Positions 26,260 to 35,690 are shown, numbered from the stretch's first letter. The stretch is 64,000 nt of DNA from CAZSBB01 sp964605235 (GCA_964605235.1 CAZSBB010000004.1:1-64000), one strand, 5' to 3'. Numbers and translations are program-made. The notes: generated from the letters alone by a model not told the origin.

Positions 26260-27882
26260 CTACTCGATGCCGCCCTTGAGCTTGCGGGTCGGACCCATGA
26301 GGCTCTTGGGCAGCTTGAGCGGGCTGGCTTTGCCGCCCCCACCACCGCCGAAGTTGCCGCCGCGTCCGCCGCCGCCGAAGCCGCCGGTGCGGGCGCCGCG
26401 CGGGTTGGCGCTGCGTTCGGGGCGTTCTTCCGCTGCCGGGGCGCTTTCGTCGAGAGCTTTGATGGACAGGCTGATCTTGTGCTTTTCTTCGTCGACATCG
26501 AGCACGCGGAACTGGCGAACCTCGCCAACCTTGACCACATCTTCCACCGCCGCGACGCGCTGGTGCGACAAAGCGGAGATGTGCACCAGGCCTTCCACGC
26601 CGGGTTCGAGTTCGACGAAGGCGCCAAAATCGGTGGTGCTCTTGACTTTGCCTTCGACAATGCTGCCGCTGGCGAATTTGTGCTCAGCGCCCATCCACGG
26701 ATCGCCCTGCGCCTGCTTGAGGCTCAGCGTCACGCGGCGGTTTTCCAGGTCCAGCGCGATGACCGCCAGCCGCAGGGCCTGGCCAACCTGCACTTCATCC
26801 GCCACGCGGGCGTTGCGGCGCCAGCTCACTTCACTGGCGGGCAGCAGGCCTTCGACGCCGGGCATGATTTCCACGAACGCGCCGAAGTCGGCGATCCGCT
26901 GCACGGTGCCGGACACCTGCGCGCCCTGATGGATGGTGCCTTCGACAGCTTCCCACGGGTCGGCCTGGGTCTGCTTGAGGCCCAGCCGCACGCGCTTCTT
27001 TTCCTGATCGAGCTTGAGCACGACGACCTGCACTTCGTCGCCGACCTTCACCACTTCCTCCGGCTTGCGGATGCGGGCGTAGCTCATGTCGGTGATGTGC
27101 AGCAGGCCATCGACGCCGCCGAGGTCCACGAACGCGCCGTAGGGCATCAGGCTGGTGACCTTGCCGCTGACCGACTGGCCCTCGGCGAGGGTCGCCCAGG
27201 TGCGCAGGCGATTGCGTTCCTTCTCGTGTTCCAGGAACCGGCGACGGCTGATGATGACCTTGCGGGCGCGACGGTCCACGTCGTGCACCAGCGCGTGCAG
27301 CTTCTGGCCCACGAACGGCTGGAGGTCTTCGACATGCCCCCAGTCCACCTGGCTGGCGGGCATGAAAGCGCGGATGCCGCCGACCATTTCCAGTTCCAGG
27401 CCGCCCTTGTTCGCGCCGGTGACGCGGGCTTCCACCACAGCGCCCTTGGTCAGGTGTTCCCAGGTGGCAGCGGAGATCGCACCTTCGCGCGACAGGTGGA
27501 TCAGGCCTTCCTGCTCGTCGATGCGATCGACGACGAACTCCATGATGCTGCCCGGGCGCGGCGGGCGGTCGAACTGCCGCAGCGGAACCACCGCCTGCAG
27601 GCGACCGTCAAGCCCGGCAAGCTCCACGAACACGTCGTCGCGGTCGATGCGCAGGATGCGGCCGCGCTTAAGCTCGGCGTCAAAGTGCGGCGCGGGGGCG
27701 TCTTTCGGCTCCGCTCCGGCTTCCGCGCCGGCCTCGGCTTCCACGGCATGCGTGGCGCCGGCGGCCTGCTCCATCAACTGCTCCACAGACTGGCCTTCCA
27801 GGGCGGCAGCAAGCTCCTGCTCCACCTCGGCGTCCAACTGGGGCGAACCACCACCATTTACCATCTTGTCGATGTCGTTCAT
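26260..27882 (-). CDS. rpsA: S1 RNA-binding domain protein (ribosomal protein S1-like)
   Basis: A 540-residue protein with an acidic N-terminus (about 1-70). Five S1/OB domains follow, at roughly residues 72-137, 143-210, 226-297, 312-382 and 396-466, each with the GxVxxxxxFGAFVxLxxGxEGLxHxS-type core (most complete in domains 3-5). The C-terminal tail (480-540) is rich in Gly, Arg and Phe (RTGGFGGGGRGGNFGG). Ribosomal S1 in Gram-negatives usually has six domains and no such tail, so this is a five-domain variant that may bind mRNA through the RG-rich tail as well. Confidence 0.85.
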   Translation of the reverse strand: MNDIDKMVNGGGSPQLDAEVEQELAAALEGQSVEQLMEQAAGATHAVEAEAGAEAGAEPKDAPAPHFDAELKRGRILRIDRDDVFVELAGLDGRLQAVVPLRQFDRPPRPGSIMEFVVDRIDEQEGLIHLSREGAISAATWEHLTKGAVVEARVTGANKGGLELEMVGGIRAFMPASQVDWGHVEDLQPFVGQKLHALVHDVDRRARKVIISRRRFLEHEKERNRLRTWATLAEGQSVSGKVTSLMPYGAFVDLGGVDGLLHITDMSYARIRKPEEVVKVGDEVQVVVLKLDQEKKRVRLGLKQTQADPWEAVEGTIHQGAQVSGTVQRIADFGAFVEIMPGVEGLLPASEVSWRRNARVADEVQVGQALRLAVIALDLENRRVTLSLKQAQGDPWMGAEHKFASGSIVEGKVKSTTDFGAFVELEPGVEGLVHISALSHQRVAAVEDVVKVGEVRQFRVLDVDEEKHKISLSIKALDESAPAAEERPERSANPRGARTGGFGGGGRGGNFGGGGGGKASPLKLPKSLMGPTRKLKGGIE

Positions 27883-28023
27883 AGCGTCCCACCAGGGATG
27901 TCAATCGAAAACGTCAGAATACCTGCGCGCGGCCTTGCGGCCAAGTCCACCCCGGCCCAATTCCACCGCCGCCTTGCTTTCTGCTCGCCCACACCCTCCC
28001 CCCATTGCTCTCCATCACGTAAC

Positions 28024-29898
28024 ATGATCCGCGTGAATCGCCCCACCGATGAAGCCCTGGCGACCTCATCCGACCTGCAGGCAGCGCTCAAACGCAGCTT
28101 CGGGCACAGCGATTTCCGCCCCCATCAACAGCCGGCGATTGAAGCCTTTCTCGCCGGACGCGATGTGCTGACCATCATGCCCACCGGCGGCGGCAAGAGC
28201 CTGTGCTATCAACTGCCCGCGGTGCTTCGGCCCGGGGTCACGCTGGTCGTTTCCCCGCTCATCGCGCTGATGGAAGATCAGGTCAAGGCGCTGCAGATGA
28301 ACGGCATCAGCGCCGCGTTCATCAATTCCTCACTCGCCGCCGACGAAGCCCGCCAGTGCGAAATCGACGCCCTGACCGGCCGGTACCAGTTGCTCTACCT
28401 CGCCCCCGAGCGCCTGATGGGCAACGCCGGCCAGCGCTTGCTGAGCCAACTGCAACTCTCCGCCATCGCCGTGGATGAAGCCCACTGCATCAGCGAATGG
28501 GGTCACGACTTCCGCCCCGAGTACCGCATGCTCGGGGCGTTGCGGGGCTGGTTCAACGGTCGTTTCGCCCGCACGCCGTTGATCGCGCTGACCGCCACCG
28601 CCACGCCGCGCGTCGCCGAGGATGTCGCCACGCAGCTGCAACTGCGCGATCCGCTGATCCTGCGCGGCAGCTTTGAACGGCAAAACCTGTACTACGAAGT
28701 GCGCCCCAAGCAAGGCGCGTTCAATGAAATCTGCCGCTACCTCGACGCCAACCCGGAACACGAAGGCATCATCTACTGCCAGAGCCGGGCGACCACTGAA
28801 GAACTCGCCAGCCGGCTGCGCGACCGCGGCGTCAACGCCCTGCCCTACCACGCGGGACTCGACCATCGCACCCGCCAGCGGCATCAGCATGAATTCGTCT
28901 ACGGCAGCGCCCGGGTCATGACCGCGACCATTGCGTTTGGCATGGGCATTGACAAGCCGGATGTACGGTTCGTGTTTCACATTGATTTGCCGCGGCATCT
29001 GGAAGGCTACTACCAGGAGACCGGGCGGGCCGGACGCGACGGCTTACCCAGCGATTGCATCCTGTTTTTCTCGCATGGCGATCGCGCCAAGATCGAGCAT
29101 TTCATCACCCAGAAGCCCAGCGAGAGCGAGCGCGAGCATGCCCGCTGGCAACTCGATCAGGTGATCGCTTTCGCTTACGCCACCGGCTGCCGCTGCCAAC
29201 CGCTGCTGCACTACTTCGGGCAGGAACACCCCGGCGGATGCAATCACTGCGACAACTGCCGCCTGCCGCCGCAGGAAGTGGATGTGACCGAGGACGCCCG
29301 CAAACTGCTCAGCGCGGTGGTGCGCACCGAGCAGCGGTTCGGGCTGGGGCACGTGATTCAGGTGCTGCGCGGGGGCAGCAATGAGCGCATCGAACGCTAC
29401 CGCCACCACGACCTGTCGGTATATGGCATCGGCAAAGATCGCCCGGTGACGTACTGGAAGCTCATCGCCCAGACCTTGCTGCATCAGGGCAAGCTCGGGC
29501 AGACCGCCGGCGAGTACCCCACCGTCCACCTGACCGCTGACAGCATGCCGGTGCTGCGCGGGCAGGAGGATTTCACCATCATTCAGCCGCGCGCCGCCAG
29601 CACCGGCAAGCGCAAGGAAAAGACGCGCAGCCGCGGCAAAGCAGCGCAGTTGGAGCTGACCGGCCCGGTGGAAACGCAGCTCTTCGAGCGCCTGCGCAAG
29701 CTCCGCTGGGAACATGCTTCGCAGCAAGGCGTGCCGCCTTACATGGTGTTCAGCGATGTCGCGCTGCGCCACATGGCGATCAATCAACCCACCGACCTGA
29801 CCCGCTTCGCCCAGATCAGCGGCGTCGGCGAGCGCAAGCTCGAACAGTACGGCGAAGCCTTCACCGCCGCGATCCGCGAATTTCTCAGCGTGGATTGA
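28024..29898 (+). CDS. recQ: ATP-dependent DNA helicase RecQ
   Basis: A 3'-5' helicase of recombination and repair. The 624-residue protein has the full RecQ layout: motif 0 FRPHQQPAIEAFLAGRD, Walker A MPTGGGKS (residues 52-59), the DEAH box VDEAHCISEWGHDFRP, motif VI QETGRAGRDG, an RQC zinc site with cysteines at CRCQ and CNHCDNC, a winged helix, and a C-terminal HRDC domain (ISGVGERKLEQYGEAF). A much longer in-frame extension upstream, over the S1 gene, is antisense shadow; ATG 28024 begins just before the conserved domain. Confidence 0.95.
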   Translation: MIRVNRPTDEALATSSDLQAALKRSFGHSDFRPHQQPAIEAFLAGRDVLTIMPTGGGKSLCYQLPAVLRPGVTLVVSPLIALMEDQVKALQMNGISAAFINSSLAADEARQCEIDALTGRYQLLYLAPERLMGNAGQRLLSQLQLSAIAVDEAHCISEWGHDFRPEYRMLGALRGWFNGRFARTPLIALTATATPRVAEDVATQLQLRDPLILRGSFERQNLYYEVRPKQGAFNEICRYLDANPEHEGIIYCQSRATTEELASRLRDRGVNALPYHAGLDHRTRQRHQHEFVYGSARVMTATIAFGMGIDKPDVRFVFHIDLPRHLEGYYQETGRAGRDGLPSDCILFFSHGDRAKIEHFITQKPSESEREHARWQLDQVIAFAYATGCRCQPLLHYFGQEHPGGCNHCDNCRLPPQEVDVTEDARKLLSAVVRTEQRFGLGHVIQVLRGGSNERIERYRHHDLSVYGIGKDRPVTYWKLIAQTLLHQGKLGQTAGEYPTVHLTADSMPVLRGQEDFTIIQPRAASTGKRKEKTRSRGKAAQLELTGPVETQLFERLRKLRWEHASQQGVPPYMVFSDVALRHMAINQPTDLTRFAQISGVGERKLEQYGEAFTAAIREFLSVD

Positions 29899-29924
29899 GC
29901 GCGGCGAGCGTTGGCAGCGCGGGT

Positions 29925-30041
29925 GACGAGCCGGAAGCGTGAGCGACGGGCAGCGTCACCGCTCGCCGTGCGCTCTGTGCCCACAGGAAAACCCCTTGGA
30001 CGCCACGCGCCCAACCCGTCGCTGACGCTTCCGGCTCGTTT
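29925..30041. repeat. Family B inverted repeat
   Basis: GACGAGCCGGAAGCGTGAGC (from 29925) and GTCGCTGACGCTTCCGGCTC (30018-30037) form the two arms, between the convergent recQ and lipoprotein genes. Confidence 0.85.
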
Positions 30042-30072
30042 GCCTGGATGAGATCAACGGTCGGGCGCTGTG

Positions 30073-30705
30073 TCACTCGCTGGGCGTTTGCTCGTTGCGC
30101 CAGATCGGCCGCAGCCACAGCGCTTTGACCGGCATCACCGCCATGTCGACCACAAACTTCAGCGGCTGAACCAGTGCTTCCACGCCGTTGCCGCGCGACA
30201 TCCACGCGGCGTGCTCGGCGCCTTCCAGAGCGCTAACCGCCTGCTCATCGAAAGGCGCTTCCAGGTTCACCGGCTGGCGCAACGGCTGGCGCGGCAGGTC
30301 GGCGAAATAGGTGGGATAGTGCTCGGTGATGCCGCGCTCCGCACCGATCGTCAGCTTGGGCCAATCGCTGCGATCAATGCCGGTGACGCTGGGCGTCTGG
30401 GCGACCGGCGCGGCGACTGCGGTTTCCTCAGCGGGCAGCGTCACGGCGGCGTCATCGGCGCTCGCCACGGCATAGGCGCTGGGCTGGCTGTAAACACGCA
30501 CCGCCATGGCGTCGTCCGTTGCCAGGGGAATGGCGTTGAGCTTGTCATTGCCCGGCGGGGTGGTGTTGAACATGTCGCGCTGCTCATTGTTGATGCGATA
30601 GTTCTGGTCCTCGGCTTCCAGCACGGCACAGCCGGTCTGCAGCACCACCAGCAGCAGCAAACCCAGTCCCAGCGGCAGACGACAAGATTTTCGGTTAGCC
30701 ATCAT
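30073..30705 (-). CDS. Lipoprotein of unknown function
   Basis: A 210-residue protein with a lipoprotein signal (hydrophobic LGLGLLLLVVLQTGC, lipobox cysteine near residue 26). The mature part is polar with no recognised domain. A segment VVDMAVMPVKALWLRPIW near the C-terminus is moderately hydrophobic and resembles the conserved tail of planctomycete outer-membrane-associated lipoproteins. AAGGAG lies nine nt upstream of ATG 30705. No operon partner. Confidence 0.75.
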   Translation of the reverse strand: MMANRKSCRLPLGLGLLLLVVLQTGCAVLEAEDQNYRINNEQRDMFNTTPPGNDKLNAIPLATDDAMAVRVYSQPSAYAVASADDAAVTLPAEETAVAAPVAQTPSVTGIDRSDWPKLTIGAERGITEHYPTYFADLPRQPLRQPVNLEAPFDEQAVSALEGAEHAAWMSRGNGVEALVQPLKFVVDMAVMPVKALWLRPIWRNEQTPSE

Positions 30706-30822
30706 GGCGACATGCTCCTTGTACGACGGGGCCGCGGCACGGAGGCGACCTTGGGCATCCGTTCATCAAGTATACCCGCCTGTTAGCATGTGCGCCGCTG
30801 GTGCCATTTTCAGGAGCAAATC

Positions 30823-31941
30823 ATGAGCAAGCGCCCCGCATTTCCCTTTGATGCCGACAAACTCGACAACATCCACCAGGTCGGCGGCATCCGCACCGCG
30901 CTGCTGGCGCCGGACTTCGGCGGGGGCGTCACCGGCGGCACGCGCGTGGCGCTGGTGGACACCGGCTCCGGGCTCCGCTTCACCGTCGCTCTCGACCGCG
31001 GCGGCGATCTCGTGGACGCAGCGTTCAACCAGCACGGCCTGGCGTACCTTTCCCCCAACGGCTTGCGGCCGCCCAATCATGCGTACAACCAGGGCTTCGC
31101 GTGGCTGCGCAACTGGGCCGGCGGACTGCTCACCACCTGCGGACCCCAGCACATGGGCCATCCGCGCCAGGAAGACGGCCAGGAGGTTTCGCTCCACGGA
31201 CGCTATTCCAATCTGCCCGCGCAGGTGGAAATGATCCTCAACCCCGACCCGCAGCGCGGCAAACGGGAAATGCTGCTGGCGCTGACCGTCCGCGACAGTC
31301 AGACCTTTGGACCCGTCTTCGAAATTCGCCGGCAGATTCAGTGCATCCTTGGCGAGCCGGTCATTCATCTGTACGACCAGGTGACCAATCGCGGCAACAC
31401 CCCGGCGGCGCACAACTGGCTCTACCACGTCAACCTCGGCTATCCCCTGCTTGATGAAGGCGCGCAGTTCCTGTATCGCGGGGCTGCACAGTACTGGGAA
31501 TTGCCCAGCACCGGTGAGGCGGTCCAGCCGGCGTCGGCGGCGCAGCTCAAGCAGCTCAAGACCGTGCCGGGCATCGTGCCGGAGCACACCACCGTCGGCG
31601 AGCGCGGCGCGATCGTGCACATCCCCGGCGACCGCGCGGGCGTGGCGCATGCCGCTCTGGTGAACAAGCAACTGCAACTGGGCGTGGAACTGGCGTATCC
31701 CGCCGAGGCGATGCCCCGGCTGGCGAACTGGCAACGCTACGGGCGCGGCTGCTATGTCAGCGGGCTTGAGCCGTTCTCCGGCTCGCTGATGGGCAAAGCC
31801 AAGGACACACATCCCCAGGCGGGTCAGCAATTGCAACCGGGCGAAACCCGCCGCTATGAGCTGACCATCCGCGTGCACCATGGCGCCAAAGCGCTGGCGG
31901 GATTGCGCAAGTACGACGGTGCGGTGAAGCCGCTGCGGTGA
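30823..31941 (+). CDS. DUF4432/aldose-1-epimerase-like protein
   Basis: A 372-residue protein of the galactose-mutarotase-like superfamily, closest in appearance to DUF4432. Supporting segments are LRFTVALDRGGDLVDAAFNQ, NWAGGLLTTCGPQHMG, EVSLHGRYSNLPA, NHAYNQGFAWLRN and FYHVNLGYPLL-like NWLYHVNLGYPLLDEG. The histidines in LHGR and YHVN correspond to mutarotase catalytic positions. Some relatives have been proposed to interconvert sugar anomers or hydrolyse sugar derivatives. Start MSKRPAF (30823) has AGGAG upstream. Monocistronic, followed by the hairpin array. Confidence 0.78.
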   Translation: MSKRPAFPFDADKLDNIHQVGGIRTALLAPDFGGGVTGGTRVALVDTGSGLRFTVALDRGGDLVDAAFNQHGLAYLSPNGLRPPNHAYNQGFAWLRNWAGGLLTTCGPQHMGHPRQEDGQEVSLHGRYSNLPAQVEMILNPDPQRGKREMLLALTVRDSQTFGPVFEIRRQIQCILGEPVIHLYDQVTNRGNTPAAHNWLYHVNLGYPLLDEGAQFLYRGAAQYWELPSTGEAVQPASAAQLKQLKTVPGIVPEHTTVGERGAIVHIPGDRAGVAHAALVNKQLQLGVELAYPAEAMPRLANWQRYGRGCYVSGLEPFSGSLMGKAKDTHPQAGQQLQPGETRRYELTIRVHHGAKALAGLRKYDGAVKPLR

Positions 31942-32065
31942 GTGGGGCCCGCGCATGTGGACGGTCGGCACTGACATGACGAGTTTCGACAGTGAGGCAT
32001 GCTATCGCCCACCAATCTTGATGCGACCATGTGGTCCATGATTTCGAGGGGCCAGTGATGTTTTT

Positions 32066-32272
32066 CGACCCCGACAGGGGTCGTGGGCAGTAGCCACGGG
32101 TGGAGCGCAGCGAAACCCGTGGTTGAGGATCGCGCTTGATTCCGATCCGTCCCGGAGGGACGGCGGAAGCTTCCTTCACCCCTGCCGGGGTGAGAGTTTG
32201 CACCAGTGCTTTTTCCCACGAGTTCCGCTGCGCTCCACTCGTGGCTACTTTCCTGCGCCCCCTTCAGGGGCG
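32066..32272. repeat. Array of six hairpins, arranged as an inverted pair of triplets
   Basis: Six perfect stems: CGACCCC/GGGGTCG (32066-32083), CCACGGGT/ACCCGTGG (32094-32122), CCGTCCC/GGGACGG (32147-32163), TCACCCC/GGGGTGA (32176-32193), CCACGAGT/ACTCGTGG (32216-32244) and CGCCCC/GGGGCG (32256-32272). Hairpins 2 and 5, with the GGAGCGCAGCG loop, are near-exact reverse complements of one another, so the array is itself a large inverted repeat. It occupies the gap 31942-32522 with no supported gene. Confidence 0.9.
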
Positions 32273-32360
32273 AAGACCATGCACCGCAAACAGGTGGGTC
32301 ACAACAAGCCACCGGGAAGGCCTTGCGTCCAGGCGTCAAACCCGTGCGGTGGTGCTGCAA

Positions 32361-32388
32361 ATCCTTGCTGACGCGCTGGGCTCGTTGC
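32361..32388. repeat. Family B variant, solitary half-site
   Basis: CTTGCTGACGCGCTGGGCTC is a single diverged arm of the GAGCCCC-type family B repeat, in the gap before the DegT gene. Confidence 0.6.
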
Positions 32389-32522
32389 AGAAACACCATC
32401 TGCGTTGGCCCTGCTGTGGTGAGCCGGCGGGTCGGGCCGGACTTTCCGCAGGTGGTCAGGTAACTTATGCTGGCGTTTTTCCGGTGATTCCCGCCCGGAA
32501 CACCTGCTTTTGGAACCTGCCC

Positions 32523-33629
32523 ATGGCTGTGCCCATTCTCGACCTGTCCCGCATTCACCAGCCGCTGCACGAGCAGTTCTGTGCCGCGTTTGCTGACATT
32601 CTGCACACCAATCAGTACGTGCTGGGGCCGCGCACCGAGCAGTTTGAAAAAAACCTGGCGCAAGCGTGCGGCGTCAAGCATGCGCTGGGCGTGTCCAGCG
32701 GCACTGACGCCCTGCTGCTGGCGCTGATGGCGTTGGAGATCGGCCCCGGCGATGAGGTCATCACCACGCCGTTCACTTTTTTCGCCACCGCCGGCTGCAT
32801 CGCCCGCGTGGGCGCCAAGCCGGTGTTCGTAGACATCGACCCGATGACCATGAACCTCGACCCCCTGCGGGTCGAGCGCGCCATCACGCCGCAGACCAAA
32901 GCCATCATGCCCGTGCACATCTTCGGGCACCCGGCCGACATGAACGAGTTCAAGCGGATCGCCCAGGAGCACAAGCTGGCGCTGATCGAAGATGCCGCCC
33001 AGTCCATCGGCGCCCGCATCTGCTGCAAGCAGACCGGCACGCTCAGCGACATCGGCTGTCTGAGCTTCTATCCCACGAAGAACCTCTCGGCGGGCGGTGA
33101 TGCAGGCGCGGTGCTGACTCACAATGACGAGCTGGCGACCCGCCTGCGCAGCTTGCGGATGCACGGCGAATCGTCGCGTTACCACCACGACTTCGTCGGC
33201 GGCAATTTCCGCATCGACGCCTTCCAGTCCGCCATGCTCGACATCAAGCTGCCCCACCTGCCCGCGTGGACCCAGGCCCGCCGGGACAACGCCGAGCGCT
33301 ATGGAAAGCTGCTGGGTAATGTCGCCCTGCGGCTGCCCGTCGAGATGCCCGGCTATACGCATGTGTACCACCAGTACACCATCCGCGTGCCGGCCGAGAA
33401 ACGCGAAGGTCTCAAGCAGCATCTGCAACAGCGCGGCATCGGGTTCGGCGTGTTCTATCCTGTGCCGCTGCACCTGCAGAAGTGCTTCGCCTACCTGAAC
33501 CAGCCAGCCGGCTCGCTGCCCATCGCCGAGCAGACCGCCAATGAAGTGCTCAGCCTGCCGATCTTTCCTGGCCTGACCATGGCGGAGCAGGAGGAAGTTG
33601 CCGCGGCGCTGCAGGCATTCCTGGGATAA
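32523..33629 (+). CDS. DegT/DnrJ/EryC1-family sugar aminotransferase
   Basis: A 368-residue PLP-dependent aminotransferase acting on nucleotide-linked keto sugars. The cofactor pocket is seen in VSSGTDALLLALMAL, ITTPFTFFATAG, VHIFGHPADM, LIEDAAQSIGA, and the Schiff-base lysine in SFYPTKNLSAGGDAGAV (near residue 185). FRIDAFQSAMLDIKLPHL completes the signature. The product would be an amino sugar for surface glycans. It is tightly followed (2 nt) by mlaF, although the functions seem unrelated. ATG 32523. Confidence 0.92.
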   Translation: MAVPILDLSRIHQPLHEQFCAAFADILHTNQYVLGPRTEQFEKNLAQACGVKHALGVSSGTDALLLALMALEIGPGDEVITTPFTFFATAGCIARVGAKPVFVDIDPMTMNLDPLRVERAITPQTKAIMPVHIFGHPADMNEFKRIAQEHKLALIEDAAQSIGARICCKQTGTLSDIGCLSFYPTKNLSAGGDAGAVLTHNDELATRLRSLRMHGESSRYHHDFVGGNFRIDAFQSAMLDIKLPHLPAWTQARRDNAERYGKLLGNVALRLPVEMPGYTHVYHQYTIRVPAEKREGLKQHLQQRGIGFGVFYPVPLHLQKCFAYLNQPAGSLPIAEQTANEVLSLPIFPGLTMAEQEEVAAALQAFLG

Positions 33630-33631
33630 AC

Positions 33632-34480
33632 ATGACCACCACGACCGCCGGCCAACCTGATGCCCTGCCCGGCGACGTCGGCGCTGATTCGGCTGTGCCT
33701 CCGCCCCTGATCCGGCTGGTGGGCGTGCACAAAGCCTTCGGCGCCCTGCGCGTGCTCGACGGCGTGGACCTGAGCTTCCCCACCGGCAAGACCACCGTCA
33801 TCGTCGGCCCCAGCGGCACCGGCAAGAGCGTGCTGCTCAAGCACATCATCGGCCTGCTGCAACCCGACCGCGGCGAAGTCTGGTTTGCCGACCAGCGCGT
33901 CGACCTGCTCAATGAAGCCCAGCGCGTCGAAGTCCGCAAGCAGGTGGGCTTCCTGTTTCAGATGGGCGCGCTGTTCGATTCCATGACCGTGCTGGACAAC
34001 ATCTGCTTTCCGCTGGTGGAACACACCAAGCTCAGCGCCAGCGAGCGTGCCGAATGCTGCCGACGGATGCTGGCGCTCGTCGGGTTGGAAGGGATCGAAC
34101 GCAAGATGCCGGCCGACCTCTCCGGCGGCCAGCGCAAACGCGTTGCCCTGGCGCGGGCGGTGGTGCTCAACCCCAAAGTGGTGCTGTACGACGAACCGAC
34201 CACCGGGCTCGACCCCATTCGCTCGGATGTCATCAATGAACTGATTCTGCATCTGTCCGAGGAGCTGGGGGTGACCAGCATCGTGGTGACGCATGACATG
34301 GCGTCGGCCCGGAAAATTGCCGACCGGATGGTGATGCTCTACGATGGCCACGTCATCGCCGACAGCGACCCGACGAGCTTTCTGCACAGCGAAAATCCGA
34401 TCGTGCAGCGGTTCGTGCGCGGGGAAGCCAGCGATGAGGAACTGGGACACCTGCGGCGCCACACGGCATTGGAAACATGA
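33632..34480 (+). CDS. mlaF: MlaF-like ABC transporter ATP-binding protein
   Basis: The cytoplasmic ATPase of a lipid-transporting (Mla/Mce) ABC system. The 282-residue protein has Walker A VGPSGTGKSVLLKHI, Q-loop FLFQMGALFDSMTVLDNICFPL (the GALFDS segment is typical of MlaF), signature LSGGQRKRVALARA, Walker B VVLYDEPTTGLDP and H-loop VVTHDM. The mlaD gene overlaps its stop (ATGA). An MlaE permease is not adjacent. Confidence 0.93.
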   Translation: MTTTTAGQPDALPGDVGADSAVPPPLIRLVGVHKAFGALRVLDGVDLSFPTGKTTVIVGPSGTGKSVLLKHIIGLLQPDRGEVWFADQRVDLLNEAQRVEVRKQVGFLFQMGALFDSMTVLDNICFPLVEHTKLSASERAECCRRMLALVGLEGIERKMPADLSGGQRKRVALARAVVLNPKVVLYDEPTTGLDPIRSDVINELILHLSEELGVTSIVVTHDMASARKIADRMVMLYDGHVIADSDPTSFLHSENPIVQRFVRGEASDEELGHLRRHTALET

Positions 34481-35532
34481 AAGAGCGCTCGCGCAACATC
34501 ATGGTCGGTCTCACCACGCTGGCGGGGTTGTGCGGCCTGGCGGGATTGCTGCTGCTGTTTGGCAAGGTGCCCCAGTGGCTCCGGCCGGCGTACCGCATGC
34601 AGTTCCAGTTCGTCAATGCCGGGGGACTGAACACCGCCAGCCGGGTCAAGCTCAACGGCATCGACATCGGCAAGGTCGTCTTCCTCGAACTGGCGACCCC
34701 GCCGGACCGCGGCGTACGCGCGACCGCGGAAATCGACCACCACATCCGCCTGCCCCAAGCCACCCTGGCGTTCATCCGCGCCCCCCTGCTGGGCGGCAGC
34801 CCCACGCTGGCGCTGGAGACCCAGAGCCTCACCGACGCCGAGCTGGCGGACCTGCTGCCGACCGATGGCACCGCGCTGCTCACCGGCAAAGAGGGGTCGA
34901 TGCTCAGCACCTTCAGCGATCAACTGGACCGCACGGTGACGGAATCGGTCAAAGCCCTGCGCGGCGACCTCAACCGCGCCCTGGACGGCTTCGACAGCAT
35001 CAAGGCCGACTTCCACCAACTCAGCAGCCAGTGGACCAGCGTGGGCCAGAACGTCAACCAACTGCTCGAACCCCGCGACCCGGCGGCGGTGGAACGGGGC
35101 GATGTTCCCGCCAACCTCACCACCGTGCTGGCGCGCGCGGATGGTCGCCTGGCGGAACTCAAAACCGCGCTGGCGGGACTCAACCAGGTGCTGGGCGACG
35201 AAAAGCTGCTGACGGATGTGCGGCTGACCGTCAGCCAGATGCGCGACGCCAGCGGCAACGCCAAGGAGCTGACCGCCAAGCTCAATCAGCAGTCCGAACA
35301 ACTCACCACCCGGCTGGTGGCGCTGGCGGATGATTTGAGTAAAACCCTCGCCAGCGTCAATAAGCTGACCGAGCAGGCCCGCGCCGGCGACGGCACCATG
35401 GGCAAGCTGCTTAACGATCCCGCCCTGTTCAACAATCTCAACGACGCAGTGCAGCGGATCAGCGCCGCCGCGGATGAGATTCGCCTGCTGGCGCAGAAGT
35501 GGAAAGCTGAGGGCCTGCCGGTGCGCTTCTGA
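34477..35532 (+). CDS. mlaD: MlaD/MCE-domain protein
   Basis: The substrate-binding subunit of the lipid transporter, anchored by one N-terminal helix (residues 8-28) with the MCE domain outside the membrane (about 38-118; FQFVNAGGLNTASRVKLNGIDIGKV). The remaining 230 residues are helical with heptad-like repeats, forming the long coiled coil that many MlaD/PqiB/LetB relatives use to span the periplasm. It overlaps mlaF by 4 nt. Confidence 0.9.
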   Translation: MKERSRNIMVGLTTLAGLCGLAGLLLLFGKVPQWLRPAYRMQFQFVNAGGLNTASRVKLNGIDIGKVVFLELATPPDRGVRATAEIDHHIRLPQATLAFIRAPLLGGSPTLALETQSLTDAELADLLPTDGTALLTGKEGSMLSTFSDQLDRTVTESVKALRGDLNRALDGFDSIKADFHQLSSQWTSVGQNVNQLLEPRDPAAVERGDVPANLTTVLARADGRLAELKTALAGLNQVLGDEKLLTDVRLTVSQMRDASGNAKELTAKLNQQSEQLTTRLVALADDLSKTLASVNKLTEQARAGDGTMGKLLNDPALFNNLNDAVQRISAAADEIRLLAQKWKAEGLPVRF

Positions 35533-35607
35533 GCTGGGCACGACGTCGTCTTGCCCGCACCATCAGCTCAACTGTCGCCAGGCTCACCAACATCCCCCCT
35601 GCTCTTC

Positions 35608-35690
35608 CTCCGTGGCTCCGTGTCTCTGTGAGAGATATGCTTTTCTTTCCAGCAGAAGAATTGCTCTCACGGAGACACAGAGCCACGGAG
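35608..35690. repeat. Family A palindromic repeat, 27-bp arms
   Basis: CTCCGTGGCTCCGTGTCTCT (from 35608, arm to 35634) pairs with the arm 35664-35690 with 25 of 27 positions complementary, around a 29-nt loop. It lies in 35533-35778, where nothing else is seen. Confidence 0.9.

Noticed and set aside
26149..28023. In-frame 625-codon extension of recQ over the S1 gene
   Set aside because: It is antisense to a five-domain S1 protein; RecQ similarity starts just after ATG 28024.
31854..33473. Minus-strand frame spanning the hairpin array and DegT gene
   Set aside because: It passes through the palindromic array and opposes a complete aminotransferase; no motifs.
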